NCBI RefSeq assembly: GCF_000193495.2
Contig: NZ_AP023410.1
Coordinates: forward strand, 1,674,001 to 1,738,000
DNA: 64,000 bases
Direction: 5' to 3'
From: Acetobacter aceti NBRC 14818
GTDB lineage: Bacteria; Pseudomonadota; Alphaproteobacteria; Acetobacterales; Acetobacteraceae
Position 1 is the stretch's first letter, and each line of letters begins with the position of its first letter. Positions 38,885-47,250 of this stretch are shown piece after piece. The translations under genes were made by a program, and so were the position numbers. The notes below the pieces were generated by a model. That model was not told where the DNA came from. It did no database searches and was given only the letters and a program-made list of their open reading frames with translations.

Positions 38885-39805
38885 TCAGCCAGCCTCTTTG
38901 CTGAGTTCATCCTTGTAGGCGTCAAGGCTTTTCATAAGGCCCGGCTCAATCACCGGGGGCTTCTGCTTCAGATCTTCCAGAGCGCTGATAATGGTTTCTA
39001 TGATCGCCAGCCGGGCATACCATTTATGATTGGCCGGGATCACAAACCATGGTGCATAATCGCGTGCGGTATGGGTGATCGCTTCCTCATAGGCGTTCTG
39101 GTACTGATCCCAGAACTGGCGCTCCCTGACATCGGACGAAGAGAATTTCCATCTCTTGTCCTTGACGTCCAGACGACTGAGAAGACGTTTCCTCTGCTCA
39201 TCCTTCGAGATGTTGAGAAAGAATTTCAGAACAAGGGTACCCTGTCGCGACAGGTAGTGTTCGAAATGCCGGATATCGTCAAAACGCCCCTGCCAGAAGG
39301 CAGGCGTGCCGACCTCCCCGGGCAGATGCTCCCGCTCCAGAAGTTCTGGATGAACACGCGTCACCAATACGTCTTCATACTGGCTGCGATTGAAAATCAC
39401 GATACGCCCGGAGGAAGGTGCTGAAATATGAATCCGCCAGAGGAAACCATGCAGCAGTTCCTGTGGGCCGGGCTGTTTGAAAGAGGTAACCGATACTCCC
39501 GCCGGATTCACGCCTGACATCACATGCTTGATCGTGCCATCCTTGCCTGCGGCGTCCATGCCCTGCAGCACGATCAGCAGGGACGCTTCACTGTTGGCGT
39601 AAAGCAGTTCCTGAAGATCGGAGAGACGCTTCTTTGCCTGTTTCAGAAGCGCCTTGCCCTCCGGCTTGGTCAGCCCCAGTCCGGCGTCATCGGTCGGATC
39701 GTAATCCTTCAGACGAAACGGTTTTGACGGATCGACGCGATAACGCGTGGTCAGGATGGACAGATCTTCCAGAGTAAGTTTTCTTTCAGGAGCAGTCGTC
39801 GTCAT
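38885..39805 (-). CDS. Polyphosphate kinase 2 (PPK2) family protein
   Basis: 306-residue enzyme that uses polyphosphate to phosphorylate nucleotides, or the reverse. Walker A-like QGMDAAGKDGTIKHVMSG is near residue 65, the lid and catalytic residues lie in IFNRSQYEDVLVTRVHP, and WKFSSSDVRERQFW follows. The single-domain length and RLKDYDPTDD start suggest a class I or III type; nucleotide preference cannot be read. ATG at 39805 is chosen. Its position near the plcP/agt/kinase genes ties it loosely to phosphate economy, but it is co-oriented with oxidoreductases. Confidence 0.9.
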   Translation of the reverse strand: MTTTAPERKLTLEDLSILTTRYRVDPSKPFRLKDYDPTDDAGLGLTKPEGKALLKQAKKRLSDLQELLYANSEASLLIVLQGMDAAGKDGTIKHVMSGVNPAGVSVTSFKQPGPQELLHGFLWRIHISAPSSGRIVIFNRSQYEDVLVTRVHPELLEREHLPGEVGTPAFWQGRFDDIRHFEHYLSRQGTLVLKFFLNISKDEQRKRLLSRLDVKDKRWKFSSSDVRERQFWDQYQNAYEEAITHTARDYAPWFVIPANHKWYARLAIIETIISALEDLKQKPPVIEPGLMKSLDAYKDELSKEAG

Positions 39806-39821
39806 CGCGATATGTCCTTTT

Positions 39822-40577
39822 TCAGTCCAGATCCCGGACGACCGACAGACCACCTGACGCCTGACAAACCGGCATCATCTCGATACGGTTGATGTTCACA
39901 TGCTCCGGCAACCCCAGAACCCACGCAACGGTCTCGGCAATATCCTCGGGCAGAAGAGGTTTCGTGCCGCGATAGACCTCTGCGGCCTTCGCATCGTCGC
40001 CCAGACGCACATTGCTGAACTCGCTGCCCCCACAGAGGCCGGGCTCCAGATTGGTGGCGCGCACACGGGTGCCAAGCAGATCGGTTCGCAGGTTTCTCAT
40101 GAACTGCGAGACAAAGGCCTTGCTGGCGCCATAGACGTTTCCGCCCTTGTAGGGATACGTCCCTGCCGTGCTGCCGATGCACACGACGTGACCATGGTTG
40201 CGCTCGACCATGCCGGGCAGCAGCGCATGGGTGATCTCGACCATACCCGAGACATTCGTCCCGATCATGCGCTCCCAGTCATCGATGTTCGTGCTCTGCG
40301 CCGGGTCCATGCCAAGCGCCAGACCGGCGTTGTTGATGAGCACATCGACCTCACGCCAGCCCTCCGGCAGTTCGGTGGGCAGTCCCCGCAGCGAATCCTT
40401 GTCCAGCATGTCCAGCGCCAGAGGGAGGAAGGCGTCCCCGAGAGAAGCCTGCAACGCATCGAGTCTTTCGACGCGACGACCGGTGCCGATCACCCGGTAG
40501 CCATCCTTTACGAGCCGTTCGCTGATGGCCCGACCGAACCCTGCTGTCGCACCTGTCACAAGAACCGTGTCAGTCAT
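39822..40577 (-). CDS. ydfG: YdfG-like short-chain dehydrogenase
   Basis: 251-residue SDR with a TGATAGFGRAI cofactor motif, the NNAGLALGMDPA segment, catalytic S in CIGSTAGTYPYKGGNVYGASK with the Y-x3-K pair, and EPGLCGGSEFSNVRLGDD. These match the E. coli YdfG pattern, an NADP-dependent 3-hydroxy acid dehydrogenase that reduces malonate semialdehyde and oxidises L-allo-threonine or serine. Leads the ydfG-ppk2-adh operon, 16 bases before ppk2. Confidence 0.9.
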   Translation of the reverse strand: MTDTVLVTGATAGFGRAISERLVKDGYRVIGTGRRVERLDALQASLGDAFLPLALDMLDKDSLRGLPTELPEGWREVDVLINNAGLALGMDPAQSTNIDDWERMIGTNVSGMVEITHALLPGMVERNHGHVVCIGSTAGTYPYKGGNVYGASKAFVSQFMRNLRTDLLGTRVRATNLEPGLCGGSEFSNVRLGDDAKAAEVYRGTKPLLPEDIAETVAWVLGLPEHVNINRIEMMPVCQASGGLSVVRDLD

Positions 40578-40646
40578 CGTTCAGTTCCTTCTCTCTGTTC
40601 TGGCTTTCTTTCGGGTGGGGCGCATTAGCCCCCTTCTGCCGCCAGC

Positions 40647-40676
40647 TTGTCAAATGGCTCGGTTGTCAAATGGCTC
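40647..40676. repeat. Tandem 14-bp direct repeat between ydfG and yqgE
   Basis: TTGTCAAATGGCTC occurs twice, perfectly, with a 2-base gap (16-base period), in the 120-base divergent region. It may be a regulator site or a small duplication that created two -35-like TTGTCA boxes. Confidence 0.75.
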
Positions 40677-40697
40677 CCGTCGCACCATATCTGGAGC

Positions 40698-41300
40698 ATG
40701 CAGTTTTTACAGTCTGATACGGTCGCATCCAGCGGCGCCGAAGAGTCACTCGCAGGCCAGCTTCTCATCGCCATGCCGTCCCTAGCGGAATCCGAGTTCG
40801 ACCGGAGCGTGATCTATCTGTGCGCGCACTCGGCGGACGGCGGCGCAATGGGCATTGTCGTCAACCGCCGTATCTCGCAGCCGGGTTTCGATGATCTGCT
40901 ACTGCAACTCGACATCGCCCCGACCCCGCCGCGTCGTCGCATCGGCCTGTGCGCGGGAGGTCCCGTTGAGGCAGGCCGCGGACTGGTGCTTCATTCCACC
41001 GACTGGGACGGCGACGGCACACTGACCGTCAATAACGATATTTCCCTCAGCGCCAACCTTGAGGTGCTCAAGGACATTGCGGCCGGAGACGGTCCACGCG
41101 ATGCGCTGCTGGCGCTTGGCCATGCAGGCTGGGAAGCCGGACAACTGGAAGAGGAAATCGCCCGTCACTCGGCGTGGCTGGTGGCTCCGGCTTCAAGGGA
41201 GATCGTATTCGGGGCGGATCATGCGGCGAAGTGGCGCAAGGCTCTGGCGGCGATCAATATCGACCCGCTGCGGTTGGCGTCCTTTACCGGGAGCGCGTGA
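40698..41300 (+). CDS. yqgE: YqgE/AlgH family protein
   Basis: 200-residue protein of the UPF0301 family. Signatures are GQLLIAMPSLAESEFDRSVIYLCAH (in pieces), GAMGIVVNRR, LCAGGPVEAGRGLVLHS and LALGHAGWEAGQLEEEI. The molecular function is unknown. ATG at 40698 with CTGGAG upstream is chosen; the open frame back to 40647 crosses the tandem repeat. Confidence 0.92.
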   Translation: MQFLQSDTVASSGAEESLAGQLLIAMPSLAESEFDRSVIYLCAHSADGGAMGIVVNRRISQPGFDDLLLQLDIAPTPPRRRIGLCAGGPVEAGRGLVLHSTDWDGDGTLTVNNDISLSANLEVLKDIAAGDGPRDALLALGHAGWEAGQLEEEIARHSAWLVAPASREIVFGADHAAKWRKALAAINIDPLRLASFTGSA

Positions 41301-41331
41301 CCGTTCTTCAGGGCTTTGCCCCGAACCCCAC

Positions 41332-41364
41332 AAAGGGACGAAGTCCCTTTGATCCCAATTTTTC
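41332..41364 (+). terminator. Terminator-like hairpin after yqgE
   Basis: CAAAGGGAC-GAA-GTCCCTTTG, a perfect 9-bp stem, followed by ATCCCAATTTTT. It resembles the mobile-looking intergenic hairpins seen elsewhere in the window. Confidence 0.7.
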
Positions 41365-41414
41365 AAAAGTCTACCGGAAAATCAGCAAAGACGGCGACAT
41401 CTGACGATCTTCCG

Positions 41415-41648
41415 TCAGTGGCACCCACCGCCCTTGCTGTCACATCCCTTGCATCCCCCACATCCACCGCGTGGACCGGCGTTGGCCCGTCCGACCACAG
41501 CAGTTTGCAGCACGGAAGGCGCATGGACTGTGCGTAGGACTGACCCAGTGCTTTTCCACAATTTCTGCGTCACGGAAGGTGCAAGGCGTCCGAGCCAGTA
41601 AAGGGCGCAGACCAGAACCAGCAATCCAACAATCAGGCTTTCAATCAT
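41415..41648 (-). CDS. FeoB-associated Cys-rich membrane protein
   Basis: 77-residue protein with one N-terminal membrane helix (MIESLIVGLLVLVCALYWLG) and a glycine/cysteine-rich tail, GGCGGCKGCDSKGGGCH. This layout matches the small Cys-rich partners encoded next to FeoB in many bacteria, although it is not homologous-looking to E. coli FeoC. Its ATG overlaps the feoB stop by 4 bases, so translation is coupled. It may help deliver or sense Fe(II). Confidence 0.78.
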   Translation of the reverse strand: MIESLIVGLLVLVCALYWLGRLAPSVTQKLWKSTGSVLRTVHAPSVLQTAVVGRANAGPRGGCGGCKGCDSKGGGCH

Positions 41649-43507
41649 GACGGCCCCCATCCCATCGCCAGCGCAAATCTCCATGTGAGAAATGCTGCCA
41701 GATAGGCCAAACCGAACAGATAACCGGCCGTCTGAAAGACGACCTTCCAGCCGCCTGTTTCACGCCGGATGACGGCCAGAGTCGAGAAACACTGCGGCGC
41801 GTAGACATACCATGCCATCAGCGACAGCCCGGTCGCAAGACTCCATTGCTGCGACAGGATCGGGATCAACTGCGACGCCGCATCACTTTCACCGCCTCCC
41901 ACGGCATAGACCGTCGCCAGCGCGCTCACCGCGACCTCGCGGGCCGCAAGTCCGGGAATCAGCGCCACACAGATCTGCCAGGTGAAGCCGAGAGGCGCAA
42001 AGACCGGCAGCATGATGTGCCCGATCCAGCCCGCCAGACTGTAATCAATGGCCGGGCCAGTTGCGCCCTCTGGCGGCGCAGGAAAGCTCGATAACGCCCA
42101 GAGCAGCACGCTGAGCGTGACGATGATACTGCCGACGCGCGAGAGAAAGATGACGGCCCGCTGCCAGAGCCCCAGCGCCACATTGCGCAGGCTCGGCCAG
42201 CGATAGGCGGGCAGTTCCATGAGCAGTGGATGTTCTTCCTGCGAGTCACTCCGTTTCATGACCCAGGCCACACCGAGCGCGCTGAGGATCGCCACCATAT
42301 AGAGCGCAAACAGCACAAGCCCCTGCTGGTTGATCACGCCGCCGATGGAACGCCGGGGAATGAAGGCAGCGATCAGCAGGGCATAGACCGGCAGACGGGC
42401 CGAACAGGTCATCAGCGGCGCCAGCAGGATGGTGACAAGCCGGTCGCGTGGATTCTGGATGGTGCGCGTCGCCATGATGCCCGGAACGGCGCAGGCGAAA
42501 CTGGACAGCAGCGGGATAAAGGAGCGCCCGGACAGACCGGCGGACGCCATGATCCGGTCCAGCAGGAACGCGGCGCGCGGCAGATAGCCGGACTCTTCCA
42601 GAATCAGGATCCACAGGAACAGGATCAGGATCTGCGGCAGGAACACGACCACGGTGCCGGCCCCGGCGATGATCCCATCCACCAGCAGGCTGCGGATCAG
42701 CCCGTCCGGCAGAAGCTGGCGGATCATCTCGCCAAAGCTGGAAACACCGGCGTCCACCGCATCCATGACCGGCTGCGCCCATGAAAAGACCGCCTGAAAC
42801 ATGACGAACATCAGGGCCAGCAGGATCACCAGCCCCCAGACGGGATGAAGAATCCAGCGATCAAGCCGGTCTTCCAGCGCCTCGGAGGCGACGGCGGGGC
42901 GGGATGTGCATTCCGTGAGAAGTCGCCGCACAGCCGCATGGATCTCGCCTTGAGCTGCGACCGCAGGAACGGGCGGATGTAGGGGAGGATGATCCAAAAG
43001 GGCCAGAAGATCATCCGCGCCATTTTTCCTGACTGCCACAACGCCCACGACAGGCGCGCCCAGCTCAGCGGACAGTCGCGGCAGGTCGATTTCCAGCCCT
43101 TCCTTCCGGGCGGCGTCGAGCATGTTGAGCACGATGATCGTCGGACGCCCCAGGCGACAGACCTCCAGGGCAAACCGCAGATGCAATCGCAGATTGGTCG
43201 CATCCAGAACGCAGATCAGCAGTTCGGGCGCAGGCTCTCCCCTGTAGCGTCCGGCACAGACATCGCGGGTGACGGCTTCGTCCGGGCTGGTGGCTGAAAG
43301 GCTGTAGGCACCCGGCAGATCAAGCAGACGGACGGGCCGACCTTCAGGAGTTGTAAATCGCCCTTCCTTGCGTTCGACCGTGACGCCTGCATAATTCGCC
43401 ACTTTCTGGCGACTGCCGGTCAGCAGATTGAACAGCGAGGTCTTGCCGCAATTGGGGTTACCAACCAGCGCCGCCCGGAGCGGAAGGGTCTCGATCAGCG
43501 CATCCAT
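41645..43507 (-). CDS. feoB: Ferrous iron transporter FeoB
   Basis: Inner-membrane Fe(II) importer with an N-terminal GTPase, 620 residues. G1 is GNPNCGKTSLFNLL, G3 DLPGAYSLSATSPDE and G4 NMLDAARKEG, followed by the helical spacer and the membrane domain with Gate motifs SFACAVPGIMATRTI and the second Gate near GLAAREVAVS. Shorter than the 770-residue E. coli protein, mostly in the C-terminal part. Three bases separate it from feoA. Confidence 0.95.
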   Translation of the reverse strand: MDALIETLPLRAALVGNPNCGKTSLFNLLTGSRQKVANYAGVTVERKEGRFTTPEGRPVRLLDLPGAYSLSATSPDEAVTRDVCAGRYRGEPAPELLICVLDATNLRLHLRFALEVCRLGRPTIIVLNMLDAARKEGLEIDLPRLSAELGAPVVGVVAVRKNGADDLLALLDHPPLHPPVPAVAAQGEIHAAVRRLLTECTSRPAVASEALEDRLDRWILHPVWGLVILLALMFVMFQAVFSWAQPVMDAVDAGVSSFGEMIRQLLPDGLIRSLLVDGIIAGAGTVVVFLPQILILFLWILILEESGYLPRAAFLLDRIMASAGLSGRSFIPLLSSFACAVPGIMATRTIQNPRDRLVTILLAPLMTCSARLPVYALLIAAFIPRRSIGGVINQQGLVLFALYMVAILSALGVAWVMKRSDSQEEHPLLMELPAYRWPSLRNVALGLWQRAVIFLSRVGSIIVTLSVLLWALSSFPAPPEGATGPAIDYSLAGWIGHIMLPVFAPLGFTWQICVALIPGLAAREVAVSALATVYAVGGGESDAASQLIPILSQQWSLATGLSLMAWYVYAPQCFSTLAVIRRETGGWKVVFQTAGYLFGLAYLAAFLTWRFALAMGWGPS

Positions 43508-43510
43508 GAT

Positions 43511-43750
43511 TTATGGAGCATCCCGCAGAATGACCCGGGAGGCTTCCAAACGACGAAGGGCAAAGCGGGTGAACCCGATCTTCACAGCCAGCGGATCACC
43601 GCCGAAAGGCCCACTGGCGACAATACGCAGCGGCTCACCCGGAACGAAGCCGAGCTCCCCCAGTCGCCGCGCGACGGCGTCCGCCGCACCACGATGGTCG
43701 ATATGATCGATAACGGCGTCGATTCCGGCCGGAAGCTCGTCCAGGCGCAT
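43511..43750 (-). CDS. feoA: FeoA, ferrous iron transport accessory protein
   Basis: 79-residue SH3-like protein with the expected pattern RRLGELGFVPGEPLRIVASGPFGGDPLAVKIG. It stimulates or stabilises FeoB. First gene of the feoA-feoB-Cys-rich operon, with a Fur-like site just upstream. Confidence 0.93.
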   Translation of the reverse strand: MRLDELPAGIDAVIDHIDHRGAADAVARRLGELGFVPGEPLRIVASGPFGGDPLAVKIGFTRFALRRLEASRVILRDAP

Positions 43751-43785
43751 GCGCAGGTCCTGTCAGCCAGTGCTGTTGTGATGTT

Positions 43786-43804
43786 GCGAATGATACCTAT
43801 TTCC
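43786..43804 (-). promoter_or_regulatory. Candidate Fur box upstream of feoA
   Basis: GCGAATGATACCTATTTCC matches the classical 19-base Fur consensus at 12 of 19 positions, 35 bases before the feoA start. Alphaproteobacterial Fur or Irr sites can differ from this consensus, so it is a moderate call. Confidence 0.45.
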
Positions 43805-43920
43805 TATTCATGCCGCTGTCCACTTCGGTGTCAGAAGGACGGGAGACAGGTAGGCAGACAGCGCATCGCTGCGTGGCAACTTTCCCCGCTTTCGCCCGTT
43901 ACCAGCCCGGAGGTATGCCG

Positions 43921-44844
43921 ATGACCGCACACATTCCTGTAGACAGAATCTTTCAGCCTACGGAAACACACCTCAACGAAGTCGTCAGTGTCTGGGATCT
44001 GAAGGCGAAACTGGGCGAAGGACCGATCTGGAGCGAAACCGAATCCGCCTTCTACTTTGTTGATATTCTCAGTTGCGCCCTGCATCGCTACCGTCCCTCC
44101 GATGGTATGCGCTCAACCTGGCATGTGCAGCGTCGGCCGACCTTTCTTGTGCCGACACAGGACGGCGCCCTGATCTGCGGCATGGAAGACGGCCTGTATC
44201 TCTTTGATCCGGAAACCGGACGCACCCATCCGTTCATACCCGTCGAACAGCACCATTCCCGCACGCGCCTGAATGATGGCCACGTGGACAGGTCCGGACG
44301 ACTCTGGTTCGGCACGATGGATGACAAGGAAGAACTCCCAATCGGCTCCCTCTACAGTATGGAGGGAGCCGATGTGGTCCTGCGTCGGCATCATAGCGGC
44401 TACACGATCAGCAATGGTCCCGTTATGTCTCCGGATGGCCAGACCCTCTATCACTGCGAGTCGGCACAAGGCGTGATCTATGCCTTTGACGTCACGGCCA
44501 GCGGAGATCTGGCTGGACAGAGGGTTTTTGCCGAAGTCAGCAATGGTGCGCCGGACGGGCTGGCAATGGACAGCAGCGGCACATTATGGGTCGGCGTCTG
44601 GGGTGGTCACAGGCTGGAACGCTTTACCCCGCACGGGACGCGTCTTGCACCGATTCCTGTTCCTGCCAGCAATGTGACCAAGGCGGCTTTCGGCGGCGAT
44701 GACCTTCGGACGGTGTTCATCACCACGGCGCGCAAGGGGTTGTCCGCCGCCGAACTTGAAGCGGAGCCACTAAACGGCGCCGTGTTCTGCCTGCGCACCG
44801 AAACGCCCGGCATGCCACAGGGCCTCATGATGCTGCCCGGCTAG
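43921..44844 (+). CDS. SMP-30/gluconolactonase-family protein
   Basis: 307-residue beta-propeller lactonase of the SMP-30/regucalcin family. Metal and substrate residues fit: LGEGPIWSETESAFYFVDI (the E ligand), LNDGHVDRSGRLWFGTMD (N and D ligands), SNGPVMSPDGQTLYHCES, and APDGLAMDSSGTLWVGVWGG. It probably hydrolyses a sugar lactone such as gluconolactone, a plausible product of periplasmic sugar oxidation in acetic acid bacteria. No signal peptide. ATG at 43921 with GGAGG at good spacing is preferred over the ATG 6 bases earlier. Confidence 0.9.
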   Translation: MTAHIPVDRIFQPTETHLNEVVSVWDLKAKLGEGPIWSETESAFYFVDILSCALHRYRPSDGMRSTWHVQRRPTFLVPTQDGALICGMEDGLYLFDPETGRTHPFIPVEQHHSRTRLNDGHVDRSGRLWFGTMDDKEELPIGSLYSMEGADVVLRRHHSGYTISNGPVMSPDGQTLYHCESAQGVIYAFDVTASGDLAGQRVFAEVSNGAPDGLAMDSSGTLWVGVWGGHRLERFTPHGTRLAPIPVPASNVTKAAFGGDDLRTVFITTARKGLSAAELEAEPLNGAVFCLRTETPGMPQGLMMLPG

Positions 44845-44948
44845 GACATCCGGGGCGCGGGTCTGCTGCATTGCAGAAGACTGACCGCTCGGAGGCCACC
44901 AGCGGAAAACGACCCTCTCTTCGAGTAAAAAACCGGAACGAAAACACA

Positions 44949-44991
44949 GTGAAACCGGCGTGACCGAGACAACCGGTCACGCCGGTTTCAC
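44949..44991. repeat. Long perfect hairpin upstream of typA
   Basis: An 18-bp perfect stem (arms 44949-44966 and 44974-44991, beginning GTGAAACCGG) with a 7-nt loop, in the 289-base gap between the SMP-30 gene and typA. The minus strand continues into T-rich sequence, the plus strand does not. It probably ends the SMP-30 transcript; no gene is seen in the rest of the gap. Confidence 0.75.
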
Positions 44992-45133
44992 GTCAAAGAC
45001 GCGCTTTACCGCGAAGTTTCGCGTGCAATCCGCGCCGCCGCCCTCTATGGACAGCCGTTAACAGGTGTCCGCTGCGCGCTTGAAGCTGTCAGCGGCGGAC
45101 ATGTACGTAAAGAAAGATCAGGTCCGCCTTACG

Positions 45134-46957
45134 ATGGATATTCGCAACATCGCCATTATCGCACACGTCGATCATGGCAAGACCACCCTTGTTGACGAAC
45201 TGCTCAAGCAGTCCGGCTCGTTCCACGAACATCAGCAGGTTGCTGAGCGTGCGATGGACAGCAACGACCTTGAGCGCGAGCGTGGCATCACCATTCTCGC
45301 CAAGTGCACGTCCGTCGTCTGGAAAGACACCCGTATCAACATCATCGATACACCGGGCCATGCCGACTTCGGCGGCGAAGTCGAGCGTATCCTGAGCATG
45401 GTGGACGGCGCGATCGTGCTGGTTGACGCCGCAGAAGGCGCACTGCCGCAGACCAAGTTCGTGGTCGGCAAGGCGCTGGCCCGTGGCCTGAAGCCAATCG
45501 TCGTCGTGAACAAGATCGACCGTGGCGACGCCCGTCCGGACGAAGTCCACAACGAGATCTTCGATCTGTTCGCCTCTCTCGGCGCGAACGACGAGCAGCT
45601 CGACTTCCCGATGCTTTACGCATCTGGCCGTCAGGGCTGGGCGGACACGGAACTGGACGGCCCCCGCAAGGACCTATCCCCGATGTTCGACCTCGTGCTG
45701 CGTCATGTCCCGGCACCGAATCTGGACAAGGACAAGCCGTTCGCGATGGTTGCGACCATCCTCGAGTCCGACAATTTCCTTGGCCGCGTGCTGACAGGTC
45801 GCGTCGAGCAGGGCCGCGCCCGCGTCAACATGCCGGTCCGCGTGTTGCGTGAAGACGGCAGTGTTGTCGAGACAGGCCGTCTGACCAAGCTGCTCTCCTT
45901 CCGTGGCCTCGACCGTGTGCCTGTGGATGAGGTCGAAGCCGGTGACATCGTCGCCGTCGCCGGTCTGTCCGAAGCCACGATCCCGGAAACGATCGCTTCT
46001 CCGGAAGTGACCGAAGCCCTGAAGGCCATTCCGGTCGATCCGCCGACCCTGTCCATGACGTTCCGCATCAACGACGGCCCGCTGGGTGGTCGTGAAGGCA
46101 AGAAGGTCACGTCGCGTCAGATCCGTGACCGTCTGTTCAAGGAAACAGAAAGCAACATCGCCATCCGCGTGACGGAAAGCCCCGAGAGCGAAGCGTGCGA
46201 GGTTGCTGGTCGTGGCGAACTTCAGCTTGGTGTGCTCATCGAGACGATGCGTCGGGAAGGTTTCGAGCTGACCATCGGTCGTCCCCGCGTGCTGTTCCAG
46301 ACCAACGAAGAGACCGGCGAGCGTGAGGAGCCTTATGAAGAGGTTCTGATCGACGTGGACGAGCCCTACTCGGGCGTCGTGGTCGAGAAGATGTCACTCC
46401 GTAAGGGCCAGATGCAGGACATGCGTCCGTCCGGTGGCGACAAGGTGCGTCTGACCTTCCTGATCCCGTCACGTGGCCTGATCGGCTATCACGGCGAGTT
46501 CCTGACCGACACGCGCGGCACGGGCATCATGAACCGTCTGTTTGCGGGTTATCAGCCTTATGCAGGCACGATCGAAGGCCGTCGCAACGGCTCGCTGATC
46601 TCGTCTGAAGACGGCGCGACCACGCAGTATTCGCTGTTCTCCCTGCAGGACCGCGGCACGCTGTTCGTCGGCGCTGGCGAGAAGGTCTATGTCGGCATGA
46701 TCATCGGCGAGCATTCCCGTGAGAATGATCTCGAAGTGAACGCCGTTCGTGAAAAGAAGCTGACCAACATCCGCGCCGCCGGCAAGGACGAGGCGCTGCT
46801 TCTGGTTCCGCCGCGCAAGATGAGCCTCGAGCAGGCGATTGCCTACATCGAGGACGACGAACTGGTGGAAGTCACACCGTCCGCCGTGCGTCTGCGCAAG
46901 CGCTACCTCGACCCGCACGAGCGTAAGAAGAACGAGCGTTCCAAGAAGAACGACTGA
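45134..46957 (+). CDS. typA: Ribosome-associated GTPase TypA/BipA
   Basis: Translational GTPase of 607 residues. G1 is [15 protein letters not shown], the switch I region ERERGITI, G3 [14 protein letters not shown], and G4 [14 protein letters not shown], with the EF-G-like C-terminal domains and the TypA-specific end ([15 protein letters not shown]). It assists 50S assembly and growth under stress such as cold. ATG at 45134 gives the conserved start [11 protein letters not shown]; the open frame back to 45065 is not typical. Confidence 0.97.
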   Translation: MDIRNIAIIAHVDHGKTTLVDELLKQSGSFHEHQQVAERAMDSNDLERERGITILAKCTSVVWKDTRINIIDTPGHADFGGEVERILSMVDGAIVLVDAAEGALPQTKFVVGKALARGLKPIVVVNKIDRGDARPDEVHNEIFDLFASLGANDEQLDFPMLYASGRQGWADTELDGPRKDLSPMFDLVLRHVPAPNLDKDKPFAMVATILESDNFLGRVLTGRVEQGRARVNMPVRVLREDGSVVETGRLTKLLSFRGLDRVPVDEVEAGDIVAVAGLSEATIPETIASPEVTEALKAIPVDPPTLSMTFRINDGPLGGREGKKVTSRQIRDRLFKETESNIAIRVTESPESEACEVAGRGELQLGVLIETMRREGFELTIGRPRVLFQTNEETGEREEPYEEVLIDVDEPYSGVVVEKMSLRKGQMQDMRPSGGDKVRLTFLIPSRGLIGYHGEFLTDTRGTGIMNRLFAGYQPYAGTIEGRRNGSLISSEDGATTQYSLFSLQDRGTLFVGAGEKVYVGMIIGEHSRENDLEVNAVREKKLTNIRAAGKDEALLLVPPRKMSLEQAIAYIEDDELVEVTPSAVRLRKRYLDPHERKKNERSKKND

Positions 46958-46973
46958 TAGAACACGACTACAG

Positions 46974-47023
46974 GAGGCCAGACGTCCATGTGCGTCTGGC
47001 CTCTGAAGCGTTCTAAACGCTTC
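46974..47023 (+). terminator. Two tandem hairpins after typA
   Basis: First: GAGGCCAGACG and CGTCTGGCCTC, 11 bp, 8-nt loop. Second, adjoining: GAAGCGTT-CTA-AACGCTTC. They start 17 bases after the typA stop, without a U-run. The next 220 bases before the MscS gene hold no gene I can support. Confidence 0.65.
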
Positions 47024-47250
47024 CAGAAGGAGGGGATACCTCCCCTCCCCGTCTGACCTCCGGAGCCGGGCGTGATGCCCCCATTCAGAATCGGGTCGGA
47101 ACTTTTCGCCTGTTTCTGCGCTCCTGATACGGGCTGCCCACAGTCCATTCGAAACATAATCGACAGATTCTTCGGGCAAAACTGTATGCTGTGCCCTGCT
47201 GATGGCGTTTGGCCATCTGTTTTCCTGCGCGAAAGGATGAGGACGAGCCT

